DNA of 5,805 bases from Ruminococcaceae bacterium UBA1213 (GTDB lineage Bacteria > Bacillota > Clostridia > Oscillospirales > Acutalibacteraceae): NCBI GenBank assembly GCA_002309275.1, contig DBXL01000184.1, forward strand, positions 1 through 5,805, written 5' to 3'. This document shows, piece after piece, positions 1 through 4,971 of this stretch. Under the pieces are notes generated by a model. The model ran no database searches. It was given only the letters and a program-made list of their open reading frames with translations, and was not told the DNA's origin. A program made the translations under genes and the position numbers. Positions within the stretch are counted from its first letter, which is position 1. Every line of letters starts with the position of its first letter.

Positions 1-87
1 TTACCGCCGTTATTACCGCCGTTGTTACCGCCGTTGTTACCGCCGTTGTTACCGCCATTATTACCGCCGTTGTTACCGCCATTATTT
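1..87. repeat. 12-bp tandem repeat encoding NNGG units
   Basis: On the plus strand, units of the form TT(A/G)TTACCGCC(A/G) repeat in register from the window edge to about 81, with a degenerate start at 82-87. Variation between units is at wobble positions only (AAT/AAC for Asn). On the minus strand every unit reads Asn-Asn-Gly-Gly. Because the unit is 12 bp, gain or loss of copies keeps the reading frame. The array continues outside the window, so total copy number is unknown. Confidence 0.93.
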
Positions 88-569
88 CTGGGTTTGTCAT
101 TGTTTTTGTTGCCGTTCTGACCTACACCCGTAGCGGAGAATACAACGTTTCCGCTTGCATCAACGATAGTAACAGTTCTTGTTGACTTTTCATAGAAGAG
201 TTTGAGGTTGATAACGCCTACTATATCGTTGCACTTAACGATAAACTCATCTATCTGTGCATCGGTAAGAGAATCATAATTGACAGCACCTGTTCCTGTC
301 AGGAAAGTCTTTGTGCTTTCAATCTTGCTGATAATCGTATTGGCATCTGCCTCGGATATTTCAATCGTGTTGAAATAGTTCTCAGCCTGATTGATATAGT
401 TTGCAGGCAAATATTTGTCATTACCTTCCATATCGACAGATGTACGAAGTTCATCAAGAATCTTTTTTTCTGCACTGTTTATGCCTGCGGCAAAAGCTGA
501 CATCGACGCTGTTGCAGCAATCGCTGCTGAAAGCAAGCCTACAGAAATAATCTTAATAGCCTTTTTCAT
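1..569 (-). CDS. Secreted protein with (NNGG)n tail, C-terminus outside window
   Basis: I do not recognise a named family with confidence. Read on the minus strand, the frame is open from ATG at 569-567 to the window edge (189 full codons), so the protein is C-terminally incomplete. The start is set by AGAAAGGA (plus-strand 577-584) with 7-nt spacing; an in-frame ATG at 575 lies almost on top of this site and is unlikely. Residues 1-28 form a classic signal peptide: MKK, a hydrophobic core and an AFAA-type cleavage region. Residues 30-150 look like a small globular domain, with LPANYINQAENYF at about 54-66 and a beta-rich stretch TVTIVDASGNVVF at about 133-144. A charged Asn-rich linker leads into seven perfect NNGG units at 162-189. 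The tail suggests a flexible spacer or wall-associated segment. Any anchor (LPxTG or transmembrane) would lie beyond the edge. It is divergently transcribed from the tyrosine-kinase operon, so a surface role is plausible but inferred. Confidence 0.8.
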   Translation of the reverse strand, partial: MKKAIKIISVGLLSAAIAATASMSAFAAGINSAEKKILDELRTSVDMEGNDKYLPANYINQAENYFNTIEISEADANTIISKIESTKTFLTGTGAVNYDSLTDAQIDEFIVKCNDIVGVINLKLFYEKSTRTVTIVDASGNVVFSATGVGQNGNKNNDKPRNNGGNNGGNNGGNNGGNNGGNNGGNNGG

Positions 570-637
570 ATACATTTCCTTTCTGTAAAGATGGATTGTT
601 CAATATTCCGCAGCGGGCGAAATTTAAACTTGAGATT

Positions 638-666
638 ATTATACTACCAATATTTATTTTTGTCAA
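638..666 (-). promoter_or_regulatory. Perfect-consensus sigma-70/sigma-A promoter for the secreted-protein gene
   Basis: On the minus strand the -35 box TTGACA (plus-strand 661-666) and the -10 box TATAAT (638-643) are both exact and separated by 17 bp. AT-rich sequence at about 667-690 lies upstream and could act as an UP element. The predicted start is near 631, giving a leader of about 60 nt before the ATG at 569. Confidence 0.85.
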
Positions 667-803
667 TCAAAACATTTATAATTTTCCGATAAAAAAACAG
701 GTTTTTTTTGGCAGTCAAAGGATATGCCTTATAATTGTATTACATTTTTACTGTGTATTCCAATGTAAGTTTTAGTCAAAAAGTTAAAAATCAAGCTGTT
801 ATA

Positions 804-832
804 TTGACATCCACAGGTTTAATGATTATAAT
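804..832 (+). promoter_or_regulatory. Perfect-consensus sigma-70/sigma-A promoter for the tyrosine-kinase operon
   Basis: TTGACA at 804-809 and TATAAT at 827-832 are exact consensus boxes with a 17-bp spacer. The predicted start is near 839-840, leaving a leader of about 30 nt that contains the Shine-Dalgarno site AGGGGAG (859-865). No room remains for an attenuator, so control would have to act at initiation. Confidence 0.87.
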
Positions 833-870
833 GTTAATGCTATAAAATATAATGAAACAGGGGAGTTTGA

Positions 871-1620
871 ATGGAAGAAAAAATTGAACAGCAGCTGCAG
901 TCCCAGCAGATACAGCAGCCTCAGAACGAAAAAGAGATAGATTTGAGAGTTGTATTCGGCATTCTCAGAAAGAATCTTGTGCTGATTGTCATTGTAACGG
1001 TGCTTTTCGGAATCGGTGCTTATTTCTATTCATCTTTTTTCATTTCCAAGCAGTATTCCGCAAGTGCGATGATTATTGTCAATAACAAGTCCAATGACAA
1101 GAATGTCATCAATACAACGGAGCTTACTGCCGCACAGGACCTTGCGGAAGTGTATTCTATCATTATCAAGTCCGATACTGTTTTACAGCAGGTAATTGAC
1201 AATCTTCAGCTGAATATGAGTTATGAAACGCTCAATTCCAGAATCAGTGTTTCTGCCGTCAACTCCACGCAGGTGGTAAAAATAACCATGACGCACACTA
1301 ATGCGGAGTTTGCACAAAAAGTTGTTGCAGAGATTGTGGAAGTTGCACCCCCGATCATTGCGGATAAAGTAGAGGCAGGCTCTGTAAAAGTCATCAGTGC
1401 CTCAAAAATAGGAAACGGCGGACAGCCTGTAAGCCCGAATCTCAGAAAAAATGCACTCATAGGTGCATTGGCAGGTATGGCACTTGTGCTTTTGCTGGTG
1501 TTCCTCAAAGAGCTTACCAACAATACTTTCAAGACCGAAGATGATATACTTAATACACTGAAGGTTCCGCTTATAGGAATCATTCCCGAAGTTGACGGAA
1601 AGGAGTTTAATCAGACATGA
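871..1620 (+). CDS. ywqC: Wzz/YwqC-type chain-length determinant and tyrosine-kinase activator
   Basis: This is a 249-residue membrane protein of the polysaccharide co-polymerase (Wzz/CapA/CpsC) family. In Firmicutes this protein carries the two transmembrane helices and activates a separate BY-kinase through its cytoplasmic C-terminus. A Gln/Glu-rich cytoplasmic N-terminus (1-34) precedes transmembrane helix 1 (about 36-57). The extracytoplasmic part contains QYSASAMIIV (61-70) and a helical middle region. The proline motif QPVSPN (185-190) lies just before transmembrane helix 2 (about 195-212), as is typical of the family. The tail FKTEDDILNTLKVPLIGIIP (220-239) matches the family pattern of a (T)E(D/E)DI segment followed by a P-x-(L/I)G-x-IP segment. 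Start ATG 871 follows AGGGGAG with 5-nt spacing. Its stop overlaps the kinase start (ATGA), indicating translational coupling. The length is usual for the short Gram-positive form. Family assignment is strong; the polymer it serves is unknown. Confidence 0.92.
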   Translation: MEEKIEQQLQSQQIQQPQNEKEIDLRVVFGILRKNLVLIVIVTVLFGIGAYFYSSFFISKQYSASAMIIVNNKSNDKNVINTTELTAAQDLAEVYSIIIKSDTVLQQVIDNLQLNMSYETLNSRISVSAVNSTQVVKITMTHTNAEFAQKVVAEIVEVAPPIIADKVEAGSVKVISASKIGNGGQPVSPNLRKNALIGALAGMALVLLLVFLKELTNNTFKTEDDILNTLKVPLIGIIPEVDGKEFNQT

Positions 1621-2450
1621 GTTCAAGACGCAGACACAGAAAACCGACTACCAAACAGCTTTTCAGCGTTGCTGATGATAATGCACCTTTTTCCTATGTA
1701 GAGGCATATAAAATGCTCTGTACGAACCTCGAATTCATCACAGCCGCACAGGACTGCAAGAAAATTATGATAACATCTACCCTTGCCAATGAGGGAAAAA
1801 CCAATGTTTCAGTCAATCTTGCCCTCACCCTTGCAGGATATGATAAAAAAGTATGTCTTGTAGAGTGCGACTTGCGTCGTCCCAGTGTACACAGATTTCT
1901 TAAAGCGAACAGAAACTCTGTAGGTCTTACCAATATTCTTAAAGGTGAGATAACAATCAAAGATGCCATCAACAATGTTACAGGCACAACAATGGATATT
2001 CTCCTTTCAGGCTCTACACCGCCCAACCCGTCTGAACTTCTTGCAAGTTCCAAAATGAAGGATCTCATAGATGAGCTTGAAAAAATGTATGACTATGTTA
2101 TATATGATACGCCGCCTGTCCTTCTGGTAACGGACGCAGCGGCTCTGGGCAAATATATGAATGGTGCTCTCCTCGTTGTAAAGCACAATGCAACAGAAAA
2201 AGGTCTTGTATTGAAAGCGAAGGGCTATCTTGATTCGGCAGGCGTTAAAATTCTGGGTGCAATATACAGTATTTACAGTGAGAAGTCGGCAGGCAACTAC
2301 TATTACTCAAAATATTCTTCATATAACTATTACTATTATTATGGAGGATACTATGGCTATGGCTACGGCTACGGTCACAGGCATAAAAAGAAGTCCGATG
2401 AGGATACCGCCGCCGCAACGGAAGAAAAAACAGATAATAGTGAGGAGTAA
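1617..2450 (+). CDS. ywqD: BY-family (bacterial) tyrosine kinase, CpsD/CapB/YwqD type
   Basis: This is a 277-residue cytoplasmic P-loop tyrosine autokinase that partners the preceding membrane modulator. Walker A is STLANEGKT (54-62, Lys61). Walker A' is CLVECDLRRP (80-89, Asp85). Walker B is DYVIYDTPP (159-167, Asp164). These are the three nucleotide and catalytic motifs of the family. The C-terminal tail is exceptionally tyrosine-rich: 15 Tyr between residues 228 and 252, followed by a His/Lys and acidic tail. This is the autophosphorylation cluster. The N-terminal oligomerisation motif, E-x2-R-x2-R in characterised family members, reads EAYKMLC here (29-35), with Lys and Cys at the two Arg positions. 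The start at 1617 overlaps the upstream stop and has AGGAG at 1601-1605 with 11-nt spacing. The order modulator-kinase-phosphatase is the same as in Bacillus ywqCDE and staphylococcal capABC. Substrates cannot be read from the sequence. Confidence 0.94.
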   Translation: MSSRRRHRKPTTKQLFSVADDNAPFSYVEAYKMLCTNLEFITAAQDCKKIMITSTLANEGKTNVSVNLALTLAGYDKKVCLVECDLRRPSVHRFLKANRNSVGLTNILKGEITIKDAINNVTGTTMDILLSGSTPPNPSELLASSKMKDLIDELEKMYDYVIYDTPPVLLVTDAAALGKYMNGALLVVKHNATEKGLVLKAKGYLDSAGVKILGAIYSIYSEKSAGNYYYSKYSSYNYYYYYGGYYGYGYGYGHRHKKKSDEDTAAATEEKTDNSEE

Positions 2451-2460
2451 GTGATGCTCT

Positions 2461-3219
2461 ATGATAGATATGCATTGTCATATACTGCCCGGAATAGATG
2501 ACGGGGCACAGACGATTGAGGAATCACTTGAACTTCTTGCAATGGAAAAAGAACAGGGGATTAAAAAAATCGTGTTTACACCGCACTTTAATCCCGAAAG
2601 ACAGGATATGGAAGAATTTCTCGATGCCCGTCAGAGAAGCTTTGAGGCTTTGAAAAATGCCGAAGGCTTTACAGAAATCGGCATTGATACAAAACTCGGC
2701 TGTGAAGTCTTCTTTTCTATGCACCTGATAGAAGCGGATATTTCAAAGCTTACTTTTGAAGATACCAAATATATTCTTATCGAATTCCCAACTATGAACA
2801 GACCATATGGCATTACCCGTACCATGCAGAATATCCTTGAGCGAGGATATACTCCCATACTCGCCCATGTGGAAAGATATGAGTATTTTACGCATGATCC
2901 GATTAAGCTGTATGACCTTGTTTCCATCGGCTGCATAGCACAGGTGAATGCGGCAGCAGTGGTGAATCCGGCACATGTAAAAGGCGTGAATGCACTTCAG
3001 TACATCAACTGGGAACTTGCACATATTATATGCAGTGACGCTCACTCCACTGAAAAACGTTCTCCCAATACCAACGCTGCCTATAAGCTCGTTGAAAAAA
3101 AACTCGGCTCTCAATACAAAGACTGGCTCGTTAAAAATACCTATGATATTTTCAATAACAGATACTTTGATGAGCCTATTATACAGAAACCTAAAAAATT
3201 TCTTGGTCGCTGGCGATAA
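2461..3219 (+). CDS. ywqE: PHP-family metal-dependent protein-tyrosine phosphatase, CpsB/YwqE/CapC type
   Basis: This 252-residue PHP-fold phosphatase should dephosphorylate the tyrosine tail of the preceding kinase. Metal-site motifs are in order and intact: DMHCHILPGIDDGA (3-16; His5, His7, Asp14), TPHF (40-43; His42), GCEVF (80-84; Glu82), AHVERY (135-140; His136) and SDAH (192-195; Asp193, His195). Length is normal for the family, and I see no signal peptide or membrane segment. ATG 2461 is the first in-frame start after a TGA at 2452-2454. The nearest Shine-Dalgarno sequence, GAGGAG (2442-2447), lies inside the last codons of the kinase gene, 13 nt away, so expression probably depends on coupling to kinase translation. 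It is the last gene of the operon and is followed at once by an intrinsic terminator. Confidence 0.94.
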   Translation: MIDMHCHILPGIDDGAQTIEESLELLAMEKEQGIKKIVFTPHFNPERQDMEEFLDARQRSFEALKNAEGFTEIGIDTKLGCEVFFSMHLIEADISKLTFEDTKYILIEFPTMNRPYGITRTMQNILERGYTPILAHVERYEYFTHDPIKLYDLVSIGCIAQVNAAAVVNPAHVKGVNALQYINWELAHIICSDAHSTEKRSPNTNAAYKLVEKKLGSQYKDWLVKNTYDIFNNRYFDEPIIQKPKKFLGRWR

Positions 3220-3226
3220 TGAAAAA

Positions 3227-3253
3227 GCAGTCACTTTTGTGACTGCTCTTTTT
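3227..3253 (+). terminator. Rho-independent terminator of the tyrosine-kinase operon
   Basis: A perfect 8-bp stem, GCAGTCAC (3227-3234) with GTGACTGC (3239-3246), closes a TTTT loop and is followed by TCTTTTT. AAAAA precedes the stem, so it could also work weakly in the other direction. It lies 7 nt after the phosphatase stop and 12 nt before the -35 box of the next operon, cleanly separating the two units. Confidence 0.93.
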
Positions 3254-3265
3254 GTAAAAAAACTC

Positions 3266-3295
3266 TTGACAAATATATTTGATATGTGTTATATT
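3266..3295 (+). promoter_or_regulatory. Promoter of the rpmG-secE-nusG-rplKA operon
   Basis: The -35 box is exact TTGACA (3266-3271). The best -10 is TATATT (3290-3295) with an 18-bp spacer, preceded by TG one base upstream (3287-3288), which makes an extended -10. TTATAT one base earlier would give a 17-bp spacer. Transcription should begin near 3302, leaving a leader of about 75 nt before rpmG that contains a T8 run (3318-3325) and two GGGAGG motifs (3338-3343 and 3364-3369). Confidence 0.78.
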
Positions 3296-3377
3296 ATAAA
3301 TACCTCAAAAGGGGCAATTTTTTTTGTGTCTTTATGAGGGAGGTTTATATATTCCGAAATACCGGGAGGTGCCGTTA

Positions 3378-3527
3378 ATGAGAGTAAAAATAACATTGGC
3401 TTGTACAGAGTGCAAGCAGCGTAACTACAACACCATGAAGAACAAGAAAAACGATCCGGACAGACTTGAAATGAACAAATACTGCAGATTCTGCAAAAAG
3501 CATACTCTGCATAAGGAAACAAAGTAA
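3378..3527 (+). CDS. rpmG: 50S ribosomal protein L33
   Basis: This 49-residue L33 lies near the E site of the large subunit. MRVKITLACTECKQRNY at the N-terminus and the Cys pairs C9-x2-C12 and C36-x2-C39 show the zinc-ribbon (C+) form, as opposed to the Cys-less form induced in zinc starvation. ATG 3378 is chosen because GGGAGG (3364-3369) sits 8 nt upstream; the frame remains open to a TTG at 3324, but that extension has no family similarity and no suitable ribosome binding site. It is the first gene of the operon, 15 nt before secE, a common Firmicutes order. Confidence 0.96.
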   Translation: MRVKITLACTECKQRNYNTMKNKKNDPDRLEMNKYCRFCKKHTLHKETK

Positions 3528-3542
3528 GCGGAGGTATCAGGT

Positions 3543-3788
3543 ATGGCTAAGAAAAAAGCTGATGAAAAAAAACCTAATATCTTTGTCAGGGGCTGGAATG
3601 GTATTGTAGGTTTCTTCCGTGATATTATCAGGGAGATTAAAAAAATTGTATGGCCGTCCGCTAAGACAACCTTCAGAAATACAGGCATTGTTCTGCTTGT
3701 TATGCTGGTTGCCGGATTGGTGATTTTCGGCGTGGATACAGGACTGCACAGTCTTTTCGGACTGGTAATGGATCTTGCCGGAAATTAA
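3543..3788 (+). CDS. secE: Preprotein translocase subunit SecE
   Basis: This 81-residue single-span SecE is the essential small clamp subunit of the SecYEG translocon in the cytoplasmic membrane. A Lys-rich N-terminus is followed by an amphipathic helix (about 15-33) and the family signature EIKKIVWPSAKTT (31-43). One transmembrane helix runs from about residue 47 to 65, with a further hydrophobic C-terminal segment. Length fits the short Gram-positive form; the E. coli protein has two extra helices. GGAGGT at 3530-3535 gives 7-nt spacing to the ATG. It lies between rpmG and nusG, its usual position. Confidence 0.95.
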   Translation: MAKKKADEKKPNIFVRGWNGIVGFFRDIIREIKKIVWPSAKTTFRNTGIVLLVMLVAGLVIFGVDTGLHSLFGLVMDLAGN

Positions 3789-3801
3789 AAAAATGAGTGT
3801 C

Positions 3802-3807
3802 GGAGGG
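3802..3807 (+). promoter_or_regulatory. Ribosome binding site that fixes the nusG start
   Basis: GGAGGG at 3802-3807 lies 7 nt before GTG 3815. The in-frame GTG at 3797 would place this site inside the gene and has no Shine-Dalgarno sequence of its own, so 3815 is the better start. Confidence 0.85.
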
Positions 3808-3814
3808 AAAAACA

Positions 3815-4354
3815 GTGTCAAGCAATAAACCGAGATGGTATGTTGTCCATACATATTCAGGATATGAAAAAAAAGTTGCCTCTAATCTCGAAACGACTGT
3901 TGAAAACAGAGGATTTAAGGAACTGATAACTGATGTCTGTGTGCCGATAGAAACGGTGACGGAGATAACCGACGACAAACCGAAAACTGTTGAACGCAAG
4001 ATTTTTCCCGGATATGTATTCGTGAAAATGGTCATGACTGACGATACATGGTATATCGTGAGAAATATCAGAGGCTGTACCGGCTTCGTAGGTCCAAGCT
4101 CAAAGCCTATACCGCTTTCCGATGAGGAAGTGAGTGCAATGGGACTTGAAAATCAGACCGAAACAGCAAGCCGTATTGAAGTTGCCTACAAGGTGGGCGA
4201 CAGGGTACGCATTAAAGATGATTCATTTGACGATGCAGAGGGAACAGTTGCGTTTATCGACATTCCGAACAATATCGTAAGAGTAACCGTTCAGATGTTC
4301 GGACAGGATACTCCCGTTGACCTCGCATTGAACAAGGTCGAAATACTGGAGTAA
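3815..4354 (+). CDS. nusG: Transcription termination/antitermination factor NusG
   Basis: This 179-residue NusG (from the GTG start at 3815) binds the RNA polymerase clamp and modulates elongation, pausing and coupling to translation. The NGN domain (about 7-105) shows RWYVVHTYSGYEKKV (7-21), the FPGYVFVKM strand (64-72) and the WYIVRNIRGCTGFVG segment (79-93). The C-terminal KOW domain (about 125-179) begins VGDRVRIKDDSFDDAEGTV. The usual glycine-proline of the 'dGPFad' loop is replaced by Asp-Ser, a mild departure that keeps the Phe and the later Gly. A longer start at GTG 3797 is open but would swallow the ribosome binding site. It lies 26 nt after secE. The 121 nt between it and rplK hold the rplK leader. 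Confidence 0.96.
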   Translation: MSSNKPRWYVVHTYSGYEKKVASNLETTVENRGFKELITDVCVPIETVTEITDDKPKTVERKIFPGYVFVKMVMTDDTWYIVRNIRGCTGFVGPSSKPIPLSDEEVSAMGLENQTETASRIEVAYKVGDRVRIKDDSFDDAEGTVAFIDIPNNIVRVTVQMFGQDTPVDLALNKVEILE

Positions 4355-4367
4355 AAGAAAAACAAGC

Positions 4368-4411
4368 TGATAACGGAGCATATCCGTTGTTATTGAGGGA
4401 GCTTTTCCCTC
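4368..4411 (+). promoter_or_regulatory. Two tandem hairpins in the rplK leader
   Basis: Hairpin 1 pairs 4368-4377 with 4383-4392 (10 bp including two G-U pairs; core AACGGA with TCCGTT, loop GCATA). Hairpin 2 pairs GAGGGA (4395-4400) with TCCCTC (4406-4411) around a 5-nt loop. Neither is followed by a U-run, so they are not typical terminators. They stack directly against the L1-site-like motif beginning at 4412. Candidate roles are mRNA processing, a coaxial support for the L1 site, or a pause signal; none can be decided from sequence. The rplA leader lacks them. Confidence 0.6.
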
Positions 4412-4453
4412 GTGGGAGGAGAGAAAATTTTATATCTCTCCGCATTTTACCAC
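4412..4453 (+). promoter_or_regulatory. Predicted L1-binding autoregulatory element before rplK
   Basis: GUGG (4412-4415) pairs with CCAC (4450-4453). A GA (4416-4417) faces an 8-nt strand GCAUUUUA (4442-4449). GGAGAGA (4418-4424) then pairs with UCUCUCC (4435-4441) under a 10-nt loop. From memory, the L1 site in bacterial 23S rRNA has the same order: GUGG, GA, GG on one strand and CC, a longer asymmetric strand ending UA, then CCAC on the other. The element ends 7 nt before the rplK Shine-Dalgarno site GGAGG (4461-4465), well placed for L1 to block initiation. L1 repression of the L11 operon through such a mimic is established in E. coli; its use here is inferred. Confidence 0.75.
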
Positions 4454-4475
4454 AAATTTTGGAGGTGCAGTAGAA

Positions 4476-4901
4476 ATGGCTCAGAAGGTAACAGGCTTTA
4501 TTAAGCTTCAGATACCTGCCGGAAAAGCAACGCCGGCACCACCTGTTGGACCGGCTCTCGGTCAGCACGGTGTCAATATCATGGCATTTACAAAGGAATT
4601 CAATGAGCGTACAAAGAAAGATATTGGTCTTATCATACCCGTTGTTATCACAGTGTATGCAGACCGCTCATTTACTTTTGTAACAAAGACTCCGCCTGCA
4701 GCAGTTCTTATCAAGAAGGCTTGCGGAATTGAATCAGCATCAGGCGAACCCAATAAAAAGAAAGTTGCAAAAATCACAAAAGAGCAGGTTCGTGCAATCG
4801 CTGAACAGAAAATGCCCGACCTCAATGCTTCCAGCATTGAAACCGCTTGCAGCATGATAGCAGGTACGGCAAGAAGTATGGGTATTGAAGTAGTCGATTG
4901 A
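4476..4901 (+). CDS. rplK: 50S ribosomal protein L11
   Basis: This 141-residue L11 binds the GTPase-associated region of 23S rRNA and forms the base of the L7/L12 stalk, working with elongation factors and RelA. The N-terminal domain (about 1-70) carries KLQIPAGKATPAPPVGPALG (10-29), the proline-rich stretch that contacts thiopeptide antibiotics, followed by QHGVNIM and the KEFNERT segment. The C-terminal RNA-binding domain has DLNASSIETA and the signature IAGTARSMGIEV near the end. Length is exactly typical. ATG 4476 follows GGAGG (4461-4465) with 10-nt spacing. The structured leader between nusG and this gene is annotated separately. Confidence 0.97.
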   Translation: MAQKVTGFIKLQIPAGKATPAPPVGPALGQHGVNIMAFTKEFNERTKKDIGLIIPVVITVYADRSFTFVTKTPPAAVLIKKACGIESASGEPNKKKVAKITKEQVRAIAEQKMPDLNASSIETACSMIAGTARSMGIEVVD

Positions 4902-4914
4902 TTATCAATCCCCG

Positions 4915-4950
4915 AGTGGGAGGACAACAATAATTTCCGATTTTACCACT
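4915..4950 (+). promoter_or_regulatory. Predicted second L1-binding autoregulatory element before rplA
   Basis: AGUGG (4915-4919) pairs with CCACU (4946-4950). GA (4920-4921) faces a 7-nt strand GAUUUUA (4939-4945). GGA (4922-4924) pairs with UCC (4936-4938) beneath an 11-nt loop. The 5' block GTGGGAGGA and the 3' block ATTTTACCAC are identical to those in the rplK leader, while the loop and flanks differ, which argues for selection on structure and not for recent duplication. The element ends 4 nt before the rplA Shine-Dalgarno site AGGGAGG (4955-4961). The upper stem is short (3 bp), so this copy may be the weaker one. Confidence 0.72.
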
Positions 4951-4971
4951 GAATAGGGAGGAAAAACCATA

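Larger units (their letters stand above)
570..870. other. Divergent intergenic regulatory region
   Basis: This AT-rich 301-bp gap separates the minus-strand secreted-protein gene from the plus-strand kinase operon and holds a strong promoter for each (listed separately). A weaker third candidate on the plus strand is TTGGCA at 708-713 with TATAAT at 730-735 (16-bp spacer), which would give a leader of about 130 nt for the kinase operon. An A-tract/T-tract inverted repeat (AAAAAAAC at 691-698, GTTTTTTT at 701-708) sits in the middle. With only 2 nt between arms it is more likely bent DNA or UP-element-like sequence than a terminator. I see no ORF or structured RNA here that I can support. Confidence 0.6.

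Noticed and set aside
1..87. Short regular repeats as a possible CRISPR array
   Set aside because: Units are 12 bp with no spacers and read in frame as NNGG in a secreted protein.
691..708. A-tract/T-tract inverted repeat as a terminator
   Set aside because: The arms are separated by 2 nt, the stem would be almost entirely A-U, and it lies between divergent promoters where no transcript should end.
2230..2454. A 74-codon plus-strand frame inside the kinase gene
   Set aside because: Its Thr/Ile/Met-rich composition is the frame-shifted readout of the Tyr/Gly repeat region; no ribosome binding site or family similarity.
2743..3234. A 163-codon open frame on the minus strand opposite the phosphatase gene
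   Set aside because: It lies opposite a gene with all PHP motifs intact, crosses the terminator region, has no recognisable domain and no plausible ribosome binding site. It is a shadow of the real gene.
3324..3377. N-terminal extension of rpmG from a TTG start
   Set aside because: L33 proteins begin at the MRVKI segment, and the GGGAGG site at 3364-3369 is correctly spaced for ATG 3378 only.
3793..3828. An 11-codon ATG frame overlapping the nusG start
   Set aside because: It has no Shine-Dalgarno sequence and its frame runs through the nusG ribosome binding site; most likely chance, although a leader peptide cannot be fully excluded.
4395..4411. Rho-independent terminator between nusG and rplK
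   Set aside because: The stem is reasonable but is followed by GTGGGAGGA, not a U-run.
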